From Candidatus Tanganyikabacteria bacterium (GTDB lineage: Bacteria > Cyanobacteriota > Sericytochromatia > S15B-MN24 > VGJW01): a DNA stretch of 64,000 nt. Of the stretch, positions 60,619-64,000 are shown piece after piece. The position numbers and the translations under genes were made by a program. Numbering within the stretch: position 1 is the first letter of the stretch; each line of letters opens with the position of its first letter. Location of the stretch: NCBI GenBank assembly GCA_016867265.1, contig VGJW01000004.1:1-64000 (forward strand), given 5' to 3'. The notes beneath the pieces are model-generated. The model ran no database searches. It had not been told where the DNA came from and worked only from the letters and a program-made list of their open reading frames with translations.

Positions 60619-62211
60619 ATGAAGAACTTCTCATCTCTCTCCCCGCGGGCTCGGCTCGCCTTGGGTGGCTTGGTCTCGATCACGGTGGGTCTCGGTCTTG
60701 CCCCGCAGGCCGGTGCGCACTACTACTCCAATGATGGAACCGCCGAGGCCGACAAGCACCTCAAGGGTCCCATTTCCTTGACGCGCGTCATCCGCAATGG
60801 CCAGGTCTGCTATCAAGTGGCCTACACCGATTTCATCTATCGGGATGTCTCGCCGTTGTTCTACCCTGCCGAGCAGGCCCTCCAGGCCCTCGAAGCGGCG
60901 TATTGCGCCGCGCCGAACAGCTGGGGCGCCGATCCCGACCAGTCGCTGAACTGCCATCCGTCGGACGGGGGGGCTCAGACAGCGCTCTACTCCGGTGCCG
61001 TCTCGCCGCACGGTCAGGCACTCCGCATCCCGCAGGACATGAAGGAATTCCAGTCCTACCTCGCGGGCTCCACCAACGGGGGCGGCAACAACCAGGGCGG
61101 TGGTTTCGCCCAGAACGCCACCGTGGCTGGCAGCCGCCTGAGCCAGATCAGCAACGAACCCCTGATGGATGCAGCGGTTGCCCGCATGTATGCCTTCCAG
61201 TTCGCGGCCCAGGCCACGGGCACGACGCCGAACTCGGTGGATGGCATGCTCAAGGGTGCCGATGCCTACACGAAGATGGCGCCTGCCGCGCAGGTCTTCA
61301 TGCAGGTAGCAGCGCTCTACAAGGGGCAAATCGACTTCCAGGCGAACGGCAATGTCGTCAGCAACGGCAACGGTGGCAACTACAACAACGGCACCTTGGC
61401 CAACCTGTTGAGGAGCAAGGGCATCCGGACAGGGGGGGGAGTCGGGGCCAACGATGTCGAGACCTTGGGCGCCATCGCCAAGGCGCTTGACGCCGGTCAG
61501 ATCTCGCTCAGCGAGATCATCAACTCGGGTGCCATTGGCGACCAGGCACGCTACAACCGGATCATCGACTTCGTCGAGTCCGGAACGTATGCGATGACCT
61601 TGGCGCAGTACGACCGGACCGCCTACAACCCGAACTCGAGTGCCAAGGGCAACCTCAACGGCAATACGGGCAACGCGACGTTCAACTCGGTCTCGCGGGC
61701 TACCCTCGCCAGCGACCAGTCTGCCAAGACCTCAGTCCTGCAGGCCGCCTACGCCATCTCGCCGAACCCCTCCCGGGCCGGCGCTCTGGCCGCGACGGAT
61801 CCCTTCTACCAGAAGGTCCTCGACCTGCACGACCTGAACGGCGTCGGCCGGATCTACGGCAAGGCCGAAGCCCAGAACTTCGCCTCGTCGATCCGGTGCT
61901 TCATGGCGATGGCGATGGACGGTGATCGTGTCTTGGCCAACCTGGACGCGCACGACCGCAACCACCTCGCTGCGTTCGACGCGGACAACAACGGCGTGGT
62001 CAGCGATGCCGAACTGGAGGCGGGCCTCAAGAAGCTGGCGACCTTCACGGTAGCCGTGGCCCAGGACGCACGCGAGCAGACCGGAGGCGTGGCCCCCGGC
62101 GGCACGAGGGACCAAGCTTGCGGCGTCGCCCCTGCTCCGGTCGTGACGCCCAGGCCGACGCCTGTCCCCACCCCGGTGCCGACCCCGGCGCCGCGGTCGG
62201 GCGGCTACTAG
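60619..62211 (+). CDS. Exported protein with an EF-hand-like loop (mature start HYYSN)
   Basis: 530 residues from ATG 60619 (AGGGGA upstream). Signal peptide to about residue 33 with cleavage after QAGA; mature start HYYSNDGT. Asn/Gly-rich middle (NGGGNNQGGGFAQN, NGNGGNYNNG) and a C-terminal calcium-like loop DADNNGVVSDAE at 454-465, with a weaker one before it (about 410). The end is a Pro-Thr-Val tail (PRPTPVPTPVPTP), suggesting wall or matrix association. Function unknown. It lies 12 bases after the preceding exported gene, before a strong hairpin. Confidence 0.72.
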   Translation: MKNFSSLSPRARLALGGLVSITVGLGLAPQAGAHYYSNDGTAEADKHLKGPISLTRVIRNGQVCYQVAYTDFIYRDVSPLFYPAEQALQALEAAYCAAPNSWGADPDQSLNCHPSDGGAQTALYSGAVSPHGQALRIPQDMKEFQSYLAGSTNGGGNNQGGGFAQNATVAGSRLSQISNEPLMDAAVARMYAFQFAAQATGTTPNSVDGMLKGADAYTKMAPAAQVFMQVAALYKGQIDFQANGNVVSNGNGGNYNNGTLANLLRSKGIRTGGGVGANDVETLGAIAKALDAGQISLSEIINSGAIGDQARYNRIIDFVESGTYAMTLAQYDRTAYNPNSSAKGNLNGNTGNATFNSVSRATLASDQSAKTSVLQAAYAISPNPSRAGALAATDPFYQKVLDLHDLNGVGRIYGKAEAQNFASSIRCFMAMAMDGDRVLANLDAHDRNHLAAFDADNNGVVSDAELEAGLKKLATFTVAVAQDAREQTGGVAPGGTRDQACGVAPAPVVTPRPTPVPTPVPTPAPRSGGY

Positions 62212-62220
62212 GACCGAAAC

Positions 62221-62252
62221 AAGGCCCCCGATCCCCCGGGATCGGGGGCCTT
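62221..62252 (+). terminator. Hairpin terminator after the exported protein pair
   Basis: A perfect 14-bp stem AAGGCCCCCGATCC with its complement and a four-base loop, followed by TTGCCATCCTTG, a short U-rich stretch. It ends the 59473-62211 transcript and lies 14 bases before the next gene. Confidence 0.75.
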
Positions 62253-62265
62253 GCCATCCTTGTTC

Positions 62266-64000
62266 ATGCCACGTGTTCTCTTCCTGAGTCCCCCGCGGCG
62301 CGCCGACGGGTCGCGCCCCCTGTTCAACCACGCGAGCCTGACGCTCGCTTCCTACCTCGTGCGGCATGGCGTCGAGGCGCGCATGGAGCCCCTGGTCGGA
62401 CCTGCTTGGTCGCGTCATCTCGAAAACATCCTCGCGGACTTCCGACCGGACCATGCCGCCATCAGTTGCAAGTGGTGGGATACGCTCCATGGCGCGACGG
62501 AAGTCGCAAGACGCATCAAGGCTCAAGACAGCCGCGTTGCCACGCTGGCGGGTGGGCAGACGGCCACGGCCTTTGCGGACGAACTCGTGCGTCGGGGCAT
62601 GCTGGATGCGGTTGTACGCGGCGACGGAGAACGTCCCCTGCTCGCACGGGTCCGGGGAGAGCCAGGCCCCAACCTGACATGGCTGCAAGACGGGATCGTC
62701 AGGACTACGGAACAGACCTATGTGCAGCGCCCGGCTGACGGGGAGAATCTGACGCTCCTCGATGACCTCACGCAGATCGCGGACCCCAGCCTGTTGGCGT
62801 GGATTGGCCGGGAAGTCCCGTTCGTCTGGACGGGCAAGGGCTGTAGGAGCACTTGCCTCTACTGCGCAGGCAGCGCCCTGGGCCACAAGCGGCTCTTCAA
62901 CCGCACAGGCTACGTCTACCGGCCCATCGACCAGGTCATCCACGACCTCGAGGTTTTCGGACATTGGTCCGGCGGCAGCTTCCTGTTCGACTTCGACCCG
63001 GTCACGGACCCCGACAAGGAACCCTACTACCTCGAATTGTTCAGCCGCCTGCCCAGGGGACGCTACCACGCGCTGTTCTATTGTTGGTCGGTGCCGAGCA
63101 GAAGTTTCATCGAAAGAATCTCCGACACCTTTGCCACCGCTGTCGTCGGCCTCGACGCCCAGACCTACTCCGAACCGCTGCGCCAGCGACTTGCCCAACG
63201 TGCCTGGATCAAGCCTTTCTCACCGGACGATGCCATCCTCGATCGGCTCACCGCCATCGGCGAGGCCCCCAACTTGACGGCCTCGGTCTACGGCATCCTC
63301 GGACTCGCCACCGAGTCCGCCGAGGACGTCCGGCGGGCGGAGGACCTTCTGGAGCAAATCCATGCCGCTCACGGCCCCCATCTGCATGAACTGGCCCTGA
63401 CACCCCTGTCGATCGAACCAGGTGCGCTCGTCAACGGTAATCCCCAGAAGTACGGCATCGTGCCGTTGCGCCATACGCTGGATGATTACCTCGCACACAC
63501 GGGCCAGGCATGGTCGGGACAGGCAGGATTTCACGGCCAGCCTTGGACGGCGGATGGCCCGCACCCCTTCGGGCTCATGCTGGCAGGTGACGCGCCCGAC
63601 CGCGTCTGGCGCGACTACCAGCGTCTTCAGGACAGGCTCGCCGCGATGGATACCGAGCGCCACCAAGCGCGTGCCGTGGGCAGCCTGACTTTCACTGAAA
63701 ATGCCGTCCGATTGGTGCTGCGCAACCGCACGGTGTTCGAACCCGTCTGGGAGTTGTTGCCCTGGGCCGTGGACAATGCTCTGGCGTGGGACCGGCCGCA
63801 GGTCCACATCGATGCGACCGACGCGTGGATCCACGTGCCGGACGAAGAAGCCTTGGCCTACGACGAACGTTTCCAGGTCACCGTAGAAGGACTCGGCCGT
63901 GCGCGCAATGCCCTTGCTTCCGGAAAAACACGGCTCCACCTCAAGACGAGACAGGGACAGCAATGGGGTGCGGTAGGCCAGTTGCCAATCGCCGGCACTG
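62266..64000 (+). CDS. Radical SAM protein with N-terminal B12-binding-like domain (runs off the right edge)
   Basis: Open frame from ATG 62266 to the window end (578 codons), so the C-terminus is missing. Residues 1-140 resemble a cobalamin-binding Rossmann domain (LFLSPPRRADGSRPLFNHAS, AAISCKWWDTLHG), without the canonical DxHxxG. The radical SAM cluster Cys lies in GKGCRSTCLYCAG (CxxxCxxC). A further 300 residues form the barrel and C-terminal part. Such enzymes methylate or rearrange unactivated carbons; substrate unknown. The ATG lacks a clear ribosome site; translation may depend on the hairpin-flanked leader. Confidence 0.85.
   Translation, partial: MPRVLFLSPPRRADGSRPLFNHASLTLASYLVRHGVEARMEPLVGPAWSRHLENILADFRPDHAAISCKWWDTLHGATEVARRIKAQDSRVATLAGGQTATAFADELVRRGMLDAVVRGDGERPLLARVRGEPGPNLTWLQDGIVRTTEQTYVQRPADGENLTLLDDLTQIADPSLLAWIGREVPFVWTGKGCRSTCLYCAGSALGHKRLFNRTGYVYRPIDQVIHDLEVFGHWSGGSFLFDFDPVTDPDKEPYYLELFSRLPRGRYHALFYCWSVPSRSFIERISDTFATAVVGLDAQTYSEPLRQRLAQRAWIKPFSPDDAILDRLTAIGEAPNLTASVYGILGLATESAEDVRRAEDLLEQIHAAHGPHLHELALTPLSIEPGALVNGNPQKYGIVPLRHTLDDYLAHTGQAWSGQAGFHGQPWTADGPHPFGLMLAGDAPDRVWRDYQRLQDRLAAMDTERHQARAVGSLTFTENAVRLVLRNRTVFEPVWELLPWAVDNALAWDRPQVHIDATDAWIHVPDEEALAYDERFQVTVEGLGRARNALASGKTRLHLKTRQGQQWGAVGQLPIAGT

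Overview
The window is GC-rich, densely packed bacterial chromosome with frequent GTG and TTG starts and many 1-4 nt gene overlaps. I see no phage, insertion sequence, plasmid or CRISPR signature. The core is a nearly complete division and cell wall (dcw) cluster. MurE carries the DNPR motif of meso-diaminopimelate-adding enzymes, so the wall is probably DAP-type. DUF881 and Sbp genes sit between ftsQ and ftsZ, an arrangement familiar from Firmicutes and Actinobacteria, and many exported proteins are lipoproteins with kelch or WD40-like propellers. I infer a free-living, poorly sampled lineage of the Terrabacteria type. A non-photosynthetic relative of Cyanobacteria is one possibility, but the window alone does not settle the phylum.

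Layout: 1-3800 holds a truncated lipoprotein, an AmpD-like amidase divergent from an exported protein, and three unrecognised proteins. RNase P RNA (about 3917-4258) precedes the dcw run: rsmH, ftsL, ftsI, murE, murF, mraY, murD, ftsW, murG, murC, murB, ftsQ, DUF881, sbp, ftsZ (4365-20268). ileS, pgeF, an aldo/keto reductase and a glycerophosphodiesterase follow (to 25627). Next come a 52-codon ORF, a sensor histidine kinase and a single-domain response regulator (to 28233). A minus-strand block (28230-31482) carries a LysM/M23 endopeptidase, a PilZ-like protein, a transaldolase and a lipoprotein. A plus-strand block (31650-36158) carries a patatin, an exported protein, lgt, a zinc-ribbon membrane protein and an ATP-grasp-like protein, and it meets an HD-GYP protein head-on. 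pepA and a subtilase lipoprotein follow, then trxB, nadE and rpoD on the minus strand.

From 43474 a divergent promoter pair serves rpoD and a plus-strand set: a possible structured leader, a methyltransferase, a transmembrane Ser/Thr kinase translated through a six-codon mini-ORF, and a NERD domain fused to a pseudokinase. An ABC-F ATPase, prmC and prfA (minus), tRNA-Gly, a WD40-like lipoprotein and a type II glutamine synthetase follow. The right end has a coupled operon of two kelch lipoproteins and a subtilase lipoprotein, two exported proteins of unknown function, a strong hairpin, and a truncated B12-binding-like radical SAM protein.

The genes form a coherent wall-growth neighbourhood (precursor synthesis, septation, hydrolases, PgeF, Lgt) plus surface proteolysis and signalling modules. 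The least explained parts are the kinase / NERD-pseudokinase module, the kelch-subtilase operon with its two exported followers, and several unusual translation starts (CTG for ileS, TTG for rpoD and murC, mini-ORF coupling for the kinase).
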